From NCBI GenBank assembly GCA_007694185.1, contig RECD01000176.1, forward strand, positions 1 to 36,139: 36,139 nucleotides of DNA, in the 5' to 3' direction. Each line of letters begins with the position of its first letter. Positions within the stretch are counted from its first letter, which is position 1. The notes under the pieces are model-generated. The model saw only the letters and a list, made by a program, of their open reading frames with translations. It was not told the origin of the DNA and ran no database searches. Below are positions 8,469 to 16,481 of this stretch, piece after piece. Source of the DNA: Planctomycetaceae bacterium (lineage in GTDB: Bacteria; Planctomycetota; Planctomycetia; Pirellulales; Pirellulaceae). The position numbers were made by a program, and so were the translations under genes.

Positions 8469-9161
8469 ATGAGCGAAGTGAGCGAGACCCAGGGTGGTGC
8501 AAAGCCGCTTTGGCAACCGATCGGCAAGTCGGAGCGACGGGTCTTGGGCGTGCTGGTCGAGAAGGCGAAGACGACCCCGGAAAACTATCCCCTCAGCCTG
8601 GCGTCGCTCATCGCCGGTTCGAACCAAAAATCGAACCGGGCGCCGCAAATGCAATTGGACGAGGACGATGTCGTCGCGGCACTCGATCGGTTGCGAGCGC
8701 TCGGCGCGGTCCGCGAGGTGCAGGGGAGCGGCCGGGTGAATAAGTTTCGGCATGCGGCTTACGAGTGGTTAGACGTCGACGCGGCGGGGGCTGCGGTGAT
8801 GGCCGAATTGCTGTTACGCGGCCCGCAGACGGCCGGAGAACTGCGAGCCCGAGCGTCGCGGATGCACGACTTCCCCGACTTGGGTAGCCTTGGCGAGACC
8901 TTGGATCACTTGCAATCGCAGGGGTTGGTCCAAGCGTTGACGCCGGCGGGCCGGGGGCAGACCTTCGCGCACGCCCTCTACCCTGCGGATGAACAGCAGT
9001 ACCTGGCCCAAAAAGTTCGGTCTGAAACCGGTGACGAAACCGCGGCTGCAAGCGAACCTAGGTCAGCAGCGATTCCGCCTTCCTGGCAACAGCGGATCGA
9101 GCAACTCGAAGAGGAATTGGCAGAAGTGAAGCGTCGACTCGATGAACTGACTCAGGTTTAA
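8469..9161 (+). CDS. yceH: YceH family (DUF480) winged-helix protein
   Basis: A 230-residue protein clearly matching the YceH/DUF480 family: LGVLVEKAKTTPENYPLSLA near 26-45, then NQKSNRAP, and in the second domain LLLRGPQTAGELRARASRM (115-133) with HDFPDLG. The two halves are tandem winged-helix domains. The C-terminal 20 residues (IEQLEEELAEVKRRLDELTQ) form a short coiled coil not always present in the family. The role is unknown; DNA or protein binding is inferred from the fold. The ATG at 8469 has a perfect AGGAGG site. A strong hairpin begins two bases after the stop. Confidence 0.92.
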   Translation: MSEVSETQGGAKPLWQPIGKSERRVLGVLVEKAKTTPENYPLSLASLIAGSNQKSNRAPQMQLDEDDVVAALDRLRALGAVREVQGSGRVNKFRHAAYEWLDVDAAGAAVMAELLLRGPQTAGELRARASRMHDFPDLGSLGETLDHLQSQGLVQALTPAGRGQTFAHALYPADEQQYLAQKVRSETGDETAAASEPRSAAIPPSWQQRIEQLEEELAEVKRRLDELTQV

Positions 9162-9162
9162 G

Positions 9163-9189
9163 CGAGCGGGTAGGAAAGTCCTCCGCTCG
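9163..9189 (+). terminator. Strong bulged hairpin after yceH
   Basis: CGAGCGG (9163-9169) pairs with CCGCTCG (9183-9189), and AGGA (9172-9175) pairs with TCCT (9179-9182), giving 11 base pairs with a two-base bulge and an AAG loop. It starts immediately after the yceH stop. There is no U-tract. Confidence 0.5.
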
Positions 9190-9321
9190 TTCGTCACGCG
9201 ACCGTTCGAGACCGACCGCCCGAGAATGTCGGGCAGCTATCGCCGGGAGCGTCGGTCCGCTAAGTTGCGCTAAGTCTGCGTGAGCAGATTTTCGTTCCCA
9301 TCGCTCGCAGGGTCTTGAGGC

Positions 9322-9690
9322 ATGTCGACCGCAAAGAACGTGTTGGGTACCGCATTGCAACCGTGCGGCACCGACCCGATGACGGGTTTCTATCGCGACG
9401 GTTGCTGTCACACGGGCGCATCCGATGCCGGATTACATGTCGTCTGTGCGGTCATGACCGATCCTTTCTTGAAATTCAGCCTGAGCCGGGGCAACGACCT
9501 GATCACGGCCAACGCCGCCTATCAATTTCCGGGGCTCCAGGCGGGCGACCGCTGGTGCCTTTGTGCCGCTCGCTGGAAAGAAGCCTACGACGCCGGGGAA
9601 GCCCCGCCGGTCGTCCTCGAAGCGACTCACATCTCGGCGCTGGAGTTCGCCAGCATCGAGGAATTGCGGGAATACGCGTCGCAGGATTGA
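9322..9690 (+). CDS. DUF2237 family protein
   Basis: A 122-residue protein that matches the DUF2237 family along its whole length. Diagnostic segments are NVLGTALQPCGTDPMTGFYR, DGCCHTG, CAVMTDPFLKFSLSRGNDL, and GDRWCLCAARWKEA. The conserved cysteines (in CGTD, DGCCH, VVCAV and WCLCAARW) are all present, suggesting metal or thiol chemistry, but no function is established for the family. The ATG at 9322 matches the usual start; the nearest purine-rich stretch (TTGAGG) is only one base away. The gene converges on the sulfatase gene with 19 bases between stops. Confidence 0.9.
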   Translation: MSTAKNVLGTALQPCGTDPMTGFYRDGCCHTGASDAGLHVVCAVMTDPFLKFSLSRGNDLITANAAYQFPGLQAGDRWCLCAARWKEAYDAGEAPPVVLEATHISALEFASIEELREYASQD

Positions 9691-9694
9691 CTCC

Positions 9695-9710
9695 AACGGC
9701 CCCTGCCGTT
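9695..9710. terminator. Short perfect hairpin between convergent genes
   Basis: AACGGC (9695-9700) pairs with GCCGTT (9705-9710) around a CCCT loop. It sits between the stops of the DUF2237 gene and the sulfatase gene and touches the sulfatase stop codon, so it could serve both strands. There is no U-tract. Confidence 0.35.
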
Positions 9711-11239
9711 CACTCGTAGTCCCACTTGGTGATCCACGGGTCATCCATTTGACGCTGGAACCGTTTCAGCGTTTCCTGGTATTCACGCAACAGATCGGCG
9801 TGCCCGGGGCTGTCCGCCAAGTTGGTCGTTTCCTCGGGATCGTTCCGAACGTCGTACAGTTCGAACCTCGGCCGATGGATGTACTGCCCGACGGTCTTGC
9901 GGCCGTAGGGGGCGTCATGTCCGAGGCGATACTGGGCTTGCCAACTCGAGGCCGCCCACAAGTCGGAAGCGAACGGGTAGGGCAAGCCGTGGGCGATGTT
10001 CCAAATCAGCTTGTAGGAATCGTCCCGCACCACCCGCATCGGGTAATACATCTGGATCTCATGAAACGTGTGGGAAGCAAAAACCGTCTCCCAATGCTTC
10101 GCTTGAGGGTCGCTGAGCGTGGGTAGCCAGGACTTGCCGTGATAGGAGTCGAACGGCTTGCCCCCATCCCGGTTGTCGTTCGGGGTGAAATCGCCACGAC
10201 GGCGGGGAGTCGCCTGCGGATCGGCAAAGACGGTCGGGCCGTTCGTGTCCGGGTCGAGTCCGCCGGCGTAGTCGATCAGCGTCGGGGTGATGTCGATGTG
10301 GCTGATCAACGCCTCCGAAGCGAAGCCCCGTCGCGACTGGTAAGGGTCACGAACCACCATCGGGACCTTCAATCCGCCTTCGTAGACCGTCGTCTTGCCC
10401 CCGGAAAAAGCCATGCCGTGGTCGGAAGTGAAAACGATTAGTGTTTTCTCGAAGAGGTCGGCTTCCTGCAGGATCTCGACCAACCGAGCGACACCGGCAT
10501 CGATGCGCGAGCAGGACTGGTAGTACTGCGCCAATTCCTCTCGGGTCTCGGGCGTATCCGGCAAGAACGGAGGAATCGGCACTTCGGAGGGATCATAAAA
10601 AACCTCCTCGACACCCGCATGACTGCCCCGCCGCGGGCGGTTGCCAAACAGGTCGGGCTTCAACTCCCGCTGCGATGTCTCATCCGTTCCGCCACCCCGA
10701 TGCGGGTCGGCGGTGGCGAAGTACAGCAAGAACGGCTTGTCGTCGGTGGCAGTCAGAAACTCGCGGGCGGACTCCGCCATCTCCACCGCGTTGCGACCGT
10801 TGCCCCGCAAGTAGGTGTCGAAGTGGTACACCGGTTCGGGCCCGACGTGATACTTGCCGATGTGCCCCGTCCGGTAGCCGAGTTCTCGCATCACGTTCGG
10901 CAAGCTCAGCCGACCGACCCCGTCGAATGTCAAAAATTTGTGGAAATGATGTTGATGGCCGTACTGACCGTTGCGGTGGTTGTGCAACCCGCTCAGCACA
11001 ACACTCCGACTAGCGCTGCACGATGCGGTCGTCGCGAAGGCGTTGCGAAACAACACTCCGTCGGCAGCGATCCGGTCGATGGCCGGCGTCTTGGCGATCG
11101 GGTCTCCGTAGCAGCCCAGCGTCGGGCTCTCGTCGTCCGTGATGATGAACAGAATGTTTCGTTCGGCCGATCGGCCAACCGCGGCCGACAGCCCGTCGGC
11201 GACCGCGACCAACAGCAGACACAGGAGGAGGCGCGACAT
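9710..11239 (-). CDS. Exported sulfatase (alkaline phosphatase superfamily)
   Basis: A 509-residue arylsulfatase-type hydrolase, expected to remove sulfate esters from polysaccharides outside the cytoplasm. An N-terminal signal peptide is visible (MSRLLLCLLLVAVADGLSAA). The metal-binding ITDDES is at 33-38 and the active-site motif is CSASR at 74-78, where Cys74 would be converted to formylglycine by an anaerobic- or FGE-type maturase that is not in this window. Further family features are GKYHVG, the SDHGMAFSGGKTTVYEGG segment with Asp-His metal ligands, and LYDVRNDPEETTNLA near the C-terminus. The ATG at 11239 is chosen because it begins the signal peptide; the frame is open 22 codons further. 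Sulfatases are expanded in marine planctomycetes. Substrate unknown. Confidence 0.95.
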   Translation of the reverse strand: MSRLLLCLLLVAVADGLSAAVGRSAERNILFIITDDESPTLGCYGDPIAKTPAIDRIAADGVLFRNAFATTASCSASRSVVLSGLHNHRNGQYGHQHHFHKFLTFDGVGRLSLPNVMRELGYRTGHIGKYHVGPEPVYHFDTYLRGNGRNAVEMAESAREFLTATDDKPFLLYFATADPHRGGGTDETSQRELKPDLFGNRPRRGSHAGVEEVFYDPSEVPIPPFLPDTPETREELAQYYQSCSRIDAGVARLVEILQEADLFEKTLIVFTSDHGMAFSGGKTTVYEGGLKVPMVVRDPYQSRRGFASEALISHIDITPTLIDYAGGLDPDTNGPTVFADPQATPRRRGDFTPNDNRDGGKPFDSYHGKSWLPTLSDPQAKHWETVFASHTFHEIQMYYPMRVVRDDSYKLIWNIAHGLPYPFASDLWAASSWQAQYRLGHDAPYGRKTVGQYIHRPRFELYDVRNDPEETTNLADSPGHADLLREYQETLKRFQRQMDDPWITKWDYE

Positions 11240-11532
11240 GGCGAGCTCATGGGAATGTGGGGATTCTGGTGCGATTCGGCAAGCGATTGAGCCTACCGCA
11301 GGCATAGCGTCTTGCGGCGCGGCGCAAGTTGGGGCTCATCAGTATAAGCCCACGGCGGCACAGGGCGAAGATTTCTGCGGGCGGGGAAGTTCGGTTGTAG
11401 CGATTGGGCTGAGGATGCCGAAAAGAGAATCGGAGCGCCACCGCACCGCGTGACCGAGATCCGCAACGGTTCCGAGAACGTCCCCCGGATGGCCTGTGAA
11501 TCAAGCTTTCCGTCCAACCACCTTGAGCTACG
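11240..11532. other. Divergent intergenic region, sulfatase / AAA ATPase
   Basis: This 293-base stretch separates the divergent starts of the sulfatase and the ExeA-like ATPase and should hold both promoters. I see no convincing -35/-10 pair. A short CTTGCG/CGCAAG inverted repeat lies near 11312-11329. No coding region is supported. Confidence 0.4.
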
Positions 11533-13029
11533 ATGAATCACCCCGCAACGGCCGATTTGAATCGCCCTTTCCCGGGCGTGCCCGTCCGTGACCGCTATTT
11601 GCCGATCGGTCCGATTGAGGATGCGAAGCGGCGAATCGCGCGGATGATCGATCGCGGCGAATCGCTCGCCGTCGTGATGGGACCGCCGGGCACGGGGAAA
11701 ACGCTGTTGGGCCAGAAACTGCTTCTGGAGCACCAGCGGACGCATCGCGGTGTGTTGCTGGGGCAGGTCCGGTTGGGCAGCCGTGCCGGGATGATTCGCC
11801 AGGTGTTGTCGCAACTGGAACGTCCCATTCGCGGCGCCGACGAGGATTCGCTCCATCTGGAATTGGTCGAATCGCTGACGACGAGGGCCGGCGGTTTCCT
11901 GCCGTTGCTGTTGGTGATCGACGAGGCCCAGACGCTGACCTGCGAGTTGCTGGAAGAGGTCCGGATGTTGACCAACTTGACCGGTGATGGGCGGGCTTTG
12001 ATCCAAGTCGTGTTGCTGGGTGCGCCGGGCTTGGAAGAAACGCTCACCGACCCGCACTTGGAGTCATTCGTCCAACGGATCTCGGCTCGCTGCTACTTGC
12101 ACCCGCTGACCGAAAGCGAAACGGGCCGTTACATCCGCGAATCGCTCGCGCCGTTCGGCCGGGAAGCGACGGAAGGATCGATTCGCGCGGCACACTCCGC
12201 CTGTGCGGGGATCCCCCGGCTGATCAATCATCTGATGGACCGGGCGGTCGAGATCGCCTGTCAACGGCAACTCGCCGAAGTGGATGATGCGAGTGTGCAA
12301 ATGGCTTGGTCGGATCTGCAACAACTCCCCAGCCCAGTCCAGGACGCCGAATTGCAGCGGCCAGCCGCCACCGAAATCGAGTTCGGAGAATTGGACGAGT
12401 CGTCTGACAGGTCCCCGGGACCGATCGGATCGTCTGCGACCGCGGAGGCGAATACGAACCTGCGCGAGGTTTTGCCCGGCGACCAGGAATTGGAATCGAT
12501 CCTCCGATTCGCGTCGATCGATTGTTTTTCCCCGGCGGTTGAGACGCCCGCATGGCCCGGCTTCGACCTCCCTGCCGAACAGGCTCCCTCGGCATCGTCC
12601 CCCGCAGGAACGGCTCCCTCCGTCACGGCCCCTGCGGCGACGGCACCCTCGGATGAAGCGCTGTTCGGTGAGGACTTCGAGTCGGATACCGCGATCGAAT
12701 TGCACGCTGTCGAGACATCGGCCCGAGAATTCGCCGCCCAGGATGAACTGGAGGAGGCGGTCGAGGAGTTGCGACTGCATGAGCAGGTGAGGCGGCTGAG
12801 CCGGACGGCGGTCGCTGCGCTGCGAGGCGAAATCGAACCGAGGGATTTCGAGGTTTCGTCGACGGATCAACCCGACGATCGGGACCTGCTGGTCATCGAA
12901 GAGGATGTGATCACGCTGGTGGAAGAGCCGCATGCGGGGCCGTTAGCCTCGGGTGGCATGCGCAAACCTCCTCGCGAGGTCGACCAACGCTACCAAGATC
13001 TCTTTTCACGGCTGCGTCGACAAAGGTAG
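11533..13029 (+). CDS. ExeA/GspA-like AAA ATPase with a long acidic tail
   Basis: A 498-residue P-loop ATPase of the ExeA/GspA type (AAA_22 class). Walker A GPPGTGKT is at 50-57, Walker B LLLVIDEA at 125-132, and the sensor and winged-helix part continues to about residue 265 (RYIRESLAPFG, IPRLINHLMDRA). ExeA helps insert the type II secretion secretin through peptidoglycan; related ATPases also serve transposition and polysaccharide export. The tail from about residue 270 to 498 is low-complexity, acidic and Ser/Ala/Pro-rich, includes a small tandem repeat, and lacks any recognisable peptidoglycan-binding domain. The ATG at 11533 suits the fold. It is followed after 12 bases by a gene of unknown function and then by a glycosyltransferase, apparently one operon. 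Confidence 0.85.
   Translation: MNHPATADLNRPFPGVPVRDRYLPIGPIEDAKRRIARMIDRGESLAVVMGPPGTGKTLLGQKLLLEHQRTHRGVLLGQVRLGSRAGMIRQVLSQLERPIRGADEDSLHLELVESLTTRAGGFLPLLLVIDEAQTLTCELLEEVRMLTNLTGDGRALIQVVLLGAPGLEETLTDPHLESFVQRISARCYLHPLTESETGRYIRESLAPFGREATEGSIRAAHSACAGIPRLINHLMDRAVEIACQRQLAEVDDASVQMAWSDLQQLPSPVQDAELQRPAATEIEFGELDESSDRSPGPIGSSATAEANTNLREVLPGDQELESILRFASIDCFSPAVETPAWPGFDLPAEQAPSASSPAGTAPSVTAPAATAPSDEALFGEDFESDTAIELHAVETSAREFAAQDELEEAVEELRLHEQVRRLSRTAVAALRGEIEPRDFEVSSTDQPDDRDLLVIEEDVITLVEEPHAGPLASGGMRKPPREVDQRYQDLFSRLRRQR
12582..12650 (+). repeat. Imperfect 30-bp tandem repeat inside the ATPase tail
   Basis: Three partial units begin at 12582, 12612 and 12642 with GGCTCCCTC, GGCTCCCTC and GGCACCCTC, exactly 30 bases apart. 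They encode ten-residue units starting APS (APSASSPAGT, APSVTAPAAT, APSDEALFGE). The third unit decays after a few codons. This is an in-frame repeat within a disordered linker. Confidence 0.7.
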
Positions 13030-13041
13030 AAAGGCCTCGTG

Positions 13042-13530
13042 ATGAATCGCAGCGATGAATCTCCGGAATCCGCCACGCTCGAACCTTTGGTTCGGGCGGT
13101 TTGCGAATTGGAAAGCCAGCGGGGGGTTACTCCGGTGCTGGTAGTCGACCCGAGATTGGTTTTGGCGGATGAGTTTTACGTAACTCTCTGCCGGCTGCTG
13201 GCCAACCGAACGGGACGATCGATCCGGCTGGAAGCCCTTCCGGGACACCGCTTCGCCAGCAACGGACGGGGTAGCGGATGGCTTTCGCACCCCTGGGTGC
13301 CCGCGCCGTTGGCATCACCGATCCTGGCCCCACTGCGAAGACGCGCCCTTCGCCGTGTCGCGGCTCGACTGCCGGGCGAAGCTCGACTCGAACCGACGCT
13401 GGCCGTGGCCAGACCGGCCGGAATGCTGCGTGAATTGGTGGTAGGATTGGCGGGGCCTCAGGACGAATTGCCGCGTTTCGCGCAAGAAATCCTGCTCGGG
13501 GCCGATCCCCCGCTCCTCCCTGCCCGTTGA
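13042..13530 (+). CDS. Protein of unknown function in the ATPase/glycosyltransferase operon
   Basis: A 162-residue protein I do not recognise. It is rich in Leu, Arg, Ala and Pro, has no signal peptide or membrane helix, and shows one hydrophobic patch with a VTPVLVVDPRLVLADEF core. Towards the C-terminus an Arg-rich segment (LRRRALRRVAARL) could bind acidic partners, possibly the acidic tail of the neighbouring ATPase; that is inference only. The start is ATG 13042, with GAAAGG about six bases upstream; an in-frame GTG at 13039 is the alternative. It starts 12 bases after the ATPase stop and ends 12 bases before the glycosyltransferase start, so co-transcription is likely. Confidence 0.72.
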   Translation: MNRSDESPESATLEPLVRAVCELESQRGVTPVLVVDPRLVLADEFYVTLCRLLANRTGRSIRLEALPGHRFASNGRGSGWLSHPWVPAPLASPILAPLRRRALRRVAARLPGEARLEPTLAVARPAGMLRELVVGLAGPQDELPRFAQEILLGADPPLLPAR

Positions 13531-13542
13531 AGGCGCTTGCCC

Positions 13543-14337
13543 GTGTTTCCTGACACGCCCGACCGAATCGGATCCGAATCGGCCAAGAATTCGTCGAACG
13601 CCGACGCGGCGTCCAAATCCGTGGGTGGCCGCGTCTTGGTCGCCGTTTGCACGCTCAACGAGATGGCCAACCTGCCCGAATTGGTCACGCGGATTTTCCA
13701 GGCCCTGCCGACAGCCGAACTGCTCGTTGTCGATGACGACTCTCCCGACCAAACCGGGCAGTGGGCGCAAACGCAGTCCGAAACCGACCCGCGAATTCGC
13801 GTGGTGATTCGCAGAAACGAACGCGGATTGGGCAGCGCGATCCGGAAGGCCTTGGAATACGCGGTCGAGCAGGATTATGAGTACGTGCTCAATCTGGATG
13901 CCGATCTCAGCCACGCGCCCGAGGCATTGCCGGAACTGCTAAAGCTCGCCAGGTCTGCCCAGCGCCCCGATGTCGTCGTGGGCTCTCGCTATTGCCAGGG
14001 GGGCGAGGTCCATGGCTGGTCACTGCGCCGCAAACTGATGAGTCGGATGGTCAACCGCTTTGCCGTTAGCGTGCTGCGGTTGCCAGTCTCCGATTGCAGC
14101 GGCTCGCTCCGTTGCTATCGTGTCGCCGCGATCCGCAAGATCGATCCCTCCTCGCTCCAAAGCAACGGCTACGCGATTCTGGAAGAAATCTTACTGAAGC
14201 TGATGGCCACCGGTGCCACGATGGCGGAAGTACCGATCGTCTTCACGGATCGAAAACGGGGGGAGAGCAAGCTGACATGGAATGAGGCCTCGGCCGCCGC
14301 AAAGCAACTGATCCGAATGGCCCGTCAGCGCGGCTGA
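13543..14337 (+). CDS. Glycosyltransferase family 2, dolichol-phosphate mannosyltransferase-like
   Basis: A GT2 enzyme of about 264 residues resembling the catalytic domain of polyprenyl-phosphate mannose or glucose synthases. Motifs are VAVCTLNEMANLPELV, ELLVVDDDSPDQTG with the nucleotide-binding acidic cluster, VLNLDADLSHAPEALPELL (the DxD metal motif DAD), GSRYCQGG and DCSGSLRCYR. It lacks C-terminal membrane helices, as in DPM1-type soluble enzymes. The likely reaction is transfer of a sugar from a nucleotide sugar to a lipid phosphate carrier at the inner face of the membrane. The start is GTG 13543, with TGAAGG nine bases upstream; TTG 13537 is also in frame. It follows the ATPase and unknown genes closely. 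Confidence 0.88.
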   Translation: MFPDTPDRIGSESAKNSSNADAASKSVGGRVLVAVCTLNEMANLPELVTRIFQALPTAELLVVDDDSPDQTGQWAQTQSETDPRIRVVIRRNERGLGSAIRKALEYAVEQDYEYVLNLDADLSHAPEALPELLKLARSAQRPDVVVGSRYCQGGEVHGWSLRRKLMSRMVNRFAVSVLRLPVSDCSGSLRCYRVAAIRKIDPSSLQSNGYAILEEILLKLMATGATMAEVPIVFTDRKRGESKLTWNEASAAAKQLIRMARQRG

Positions 14338-14392
14338 GCCCTGTTGTTCCAATCCCAAGTGAGAACGCGAGAGCCATCACGAGGGTTCGCGA

Positions 14393-14413
14393 CCGGGTGC
14401 ATCCTGCACCCGG
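14393..14413 (+). terminator. Perfect 9-bp hairpin after the GT2 gene
   Basis: CCGGGTGCA (14393-14401) pairs perfectly with TGCACCCGG (14405-14413) around a TCC loop, 56 bases after the GT2 stop. No U-tract follows. It may be a terminator or the first element of a structured RNA continuing to about 14485. Confidence 0.4.
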
Positions 14414-14420
14414 CCCGTGA

Positions 14421-14485
14421 GCGGCTCGAAACCGGTTCATCCGAGGATGAAGGTCCCCAGCCGGGGCGCATCAGCCCGTGGCCGC
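14421..14485. other. Possible structured RNA element, two hairpins enclosed by an outer stem
   Basis: TTCATCC (14436-14442) pairs with GGATGAA (14445-14451); the GA loop is too small as drawn, so the terminal pair would open. CCCC (14455-14458) can pair with GGGG (14463-14466). Both lie between GCGGC (14421-14425) and GCCGC (14481-14485), which could close a three-way junction. No known RNA family is recognised. It could equally be one copy of an intergenic repeat. Confidence 0.28.
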
Positions 14486-14730
14486 AAGCTGATTCCACCC
14501 ACGTCTCACGCAAGGCGAACTCGCGGAAGACGACCTGAAAGGATCGACACGTCAAAGCATACCCGCAAGCTCGCCATAAACCAGGGCTTGACAAAGATCG
14601 TTCGGTTAATTTTCCGAAGCGAATCATCCAAATTTTCCTAAACGGTTATCTGGGAAAGATTTAGCGGATCTGAATGCTAGCATTTGCCCAGGCCGAAGCG
14701 GCCCGAAGTGCCGTCCAGCTGAGTCCGAGA

Positions 14731-14748
14731 ACCACCCATTCGGGTGGT
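14731..14748 (-). terminator. Hairpin at the 3' end of the GT4 gene
   Basis: ACCACCC (14731-14737) pairs with GGGTGGT (14742-14748) around a four-base loop. It lies five bases beyond the GT4 stop codon in the direction of transcription. There is no U-tract. Confidence 0.42.
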
Positions 14749-14752
14749 CGAC

Positions 14753-15877
14753 TCACTCGCCGTTTTGGAGCGATCGATAAAGCTGCTCGTATTGCTCGAT
14801 CATCCGGCGGGGGCTGTGATGGAGGCTTGCCTGTTGTCGATTCAGGCCGCCCAACCGGCCGGCCAGGATCGGATCCCGCCAGATCTCCGTAACCAGCGTT
14901 TCAAAGGCGGCGACATCCCCCGCCGGACAGCTTTGTTGCGAAGTCGCGTCGCCCAGCAGTTCCCGGACCCCTTCGACCAGCGAAACCGCGACCGGTTTGG
15001 CGGCGGCCATCGCTTCGAGCACGACGTTGGGCATCCCTTCATAGCGACTGGGCAGGACCAACAGCCGACAGCCCTTGATCCAAGCGATCGCATCGGGTCG
15101 CCAGCCGAGCAGTCGCACGCGGTCTCGGCCGACGCGACCCGCGATCGCATCCCACTCGGCTCGTTGAGGGCCCTCTCCGACCAGACAGCACCGCATTTCC
15201 GAAAATCGCTCCAGCAGCGTCTCCAAGGCTCGCGCCAACACGTCGGTTCCCTTTTGCGGGTGCAACCGTCCGACGAACAGCATCACCTGCGCGTCGGCGG
15301 GCCAACCCAGCTCGGTCCAATCGGCCGGGGCGGTGGCGTCGACCGCCGCCAGATCGATCGAATTGGGGATCACCTTCGTCAGGGGCAACTGAGAGCCGAA
15401 TTCGGTCTCCGCGAATCGGCGAACGGAGTCACTGACGCAAACGACAGCATCCATCCGGCGAACCGCCCGGAGTTCGGCAAAACGTCGCCAACGGGAGCGT
15501 TCGGCGACACGGATGCCGCCGACGAGCCGAGGGACTGCGGATCTCGCCGCCGCAAACGCCCCCAGCGTGTTGGCGTGAAACAGCATCGTCTGAACGACGT
15601 CGGGACGACCTTGCTGAAACCATCGCCGCAGCCAACGCTGGGCTCGCCAAGCATCTCGGTAACGATCGCAGTTCGCGGATGCCACCGGGATCTCTCGGTC
15701 AATCAGCGCCTGCACCAAGCCCGCTTGGGGCCGTTGGGGTAGCGAAGCGATCGAGGCGACTCGGACCGCATGCCCGTTGGCAGCCAAACCGCCAGCCAGT
15801 TGAGCAAGGCAGCGTTCGGCACCGCCGACAAACAGTTCGGTGATCACCAGGTCGATCCGCATCGGCAATTCCGCCAC
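14753..15877 (-). CDS. Glycosyltransferase family 4
   Basis: A 374-residue retaining GT-B glycosyltransferase of family 4. The N-terminal domain has the glycine-rich acceptor loop ELFVGGAERCLAQLAGGLA; the C-terminal domain has VMLFVGRLHPQKG (Arg204 and Lys209 contact the donor phosphate) and the E-x7-E motif Glu280/Glu288 in SRYEGMPNVVLEAMA. It should add a sugar from a nucleotide donor to a surface glycan or lipid. The start is either GTG 15877 or ATG 15862; GTG has a weak GTGAG site, and the ATG gives MRIDLVITELFVGGAE, which is closer to a usual start. It is not co-directional with the GT2 gene, so the two are separately expressed. Confidence 0.9.
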   Translation of the reverse strand: MAELPMRIDLVITELFVGGAERCLAQLAGGLAANGHAVRVASIASLPQRPQAGLVQALIDREIPVASANCDRYRDAWRAQRWLRRWFQQGRPDVVQTMLFHANTLGAFAAARSAVPRLVGGIRVAERSRWRRFAELRAVRRMDAVVCVSDSVRRFAETEFGSQLPLTKVIPNSIDLAAVDATAPADWTELGWPADAQVMLFVGRLHPQKGTDVLARALETLLERFSEMRCCLVGEGPQRAEWDAIAGRVGRDRVRLLGWRPDAIAWIKGCRLLVLPSRYEGMPNVVLEAMAAAKPVAVSLVEGVRELLGDATSQQSCPAGDVAAFETLVTEIWRDPILAGRLGGLNRQQASLHHSPRRMIEQYEQLYRSLQNGE

Positions 15878-16055
15878 CGCTCACGAGGAAAGCATTCGAT
15901 GTTAGACTGTCGCCTCGCGTTTCCCCAACACCCCCCGGAAAATCCGCCGAGATGCCCCCCGTTTTCGAAACATCCTCCGAACTCAGCGTCCCTCGCACGG
16001 CCCGTTTTTCCGTTGTCGGCCGACTTGGCCTGTTTTGGATCGAGGGGAACTGACG

Positions 16056-16475
16056 ATGGCTACTCGACGCCGAGCGCGTGAGATCGTTCTCCAACTGCTC
16101 TATGAGGCCGACCTGAATCCCCACCGGGATCGGGATTCGGCTCGAACCTTCATCCGCTCTCGGATGCAGGGCCGCAAGGGCTTGACCGAGTTCGCGGACG
16201 GATTGCTGCAAGGGACGTTGGCCCGTCGCAGCGAACTCGACACCCGGATCGCGGCGCTCGCTACAAATTGGGCACTCTCACGGATGGCCGTCACCGACCG
16301 CAACGTGCTGCGGTTGGGGGCCTTCGAAATCCTGCATGGTGGCACCCCGGGACGAGTTGCGGTCAACGAAGCGGTGGTGCTGGCACGGCGGTATGGCGAC
16401 CGAAATAGTCCCAGGTTCGTCAACGGTGTGCTCGATCGGCTGATGCGTGATCACGCTTCCGCCAACCAGGCTTGA
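16056..16475 (+). CDS. nusB: Transcription antitermination factor NusB
   Basis: A 139-residue protein of NusB length. NusB binds boxA RNA with NusE (ribosomal protein S10) to prevent early termination in rRNA operons. Family features are the basic start [17 protein letters not shown] and, near the C-terminus, [30 protein letters not shown] and [10 protein letters not shown]. The ATG at 16056 is favoured by GAGGGGA at 16042-16048; an upstream in-frame codon at 16035 has no such site. The gene stands alone here, not beside ribH or ribD as in many bacteria, and its stop is six bases from the stop of the convergent SDR gene. Confidence 0.95.
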   Translation: MATRRRAREIVLQLLYEADLNPHRDRDSARTFIRSRMQGRKGLTEFADGLLQGTLARRSELDTRIAALATNWALSRMAVTDRNVLRLGAFEILHGGTPGRVAVNEAVVLARRYGDRNSPRFVNGVLDRLMRDHASANQA

Positions 16476-16481
16476 CAAGTT

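Larger units (their letters stand above)
14338..14752. other. 415-base convergent intergenic region with several hairpins
   Basis: No gene can be supported here. The left half (14390-14490) is GC-rich and holds three consecutive inverted repeats listed separately; the right half (14580-14690) is AT-rich, with a TTGACA at 14588-14593 lacking a matching -10, a TTCGG/CCGAA stem at 14601-14618, and a perfect 12-base palindrome AATGCTAGCATT at 14673-14684. Because both flanking genes end here, promoters for them are not expected. Confidence 0.5.

Noticed and set aside
14325-14627. Minus-strand open frame of about 100 codons in the 14.4 kb gap
   Set aside because: It overlaps the hairpin cluster, has no ribosome site and no recognisable motif; it may be a translated repeat rather than a gene.
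14673-14684. Perfect palindrome AATGCTAGCATT as an operator
   Set aside because: It lies between convergent gene ends with no start nearby, and a single 12-base palindrome in AT-rich DNA can arise by chance.
14744-15742. Plus-strand open frame of about 332 codons
   Set aside because: It lies opposite the GT4 gene, which has full family motifs; the plus-strand translation resembles no protein.
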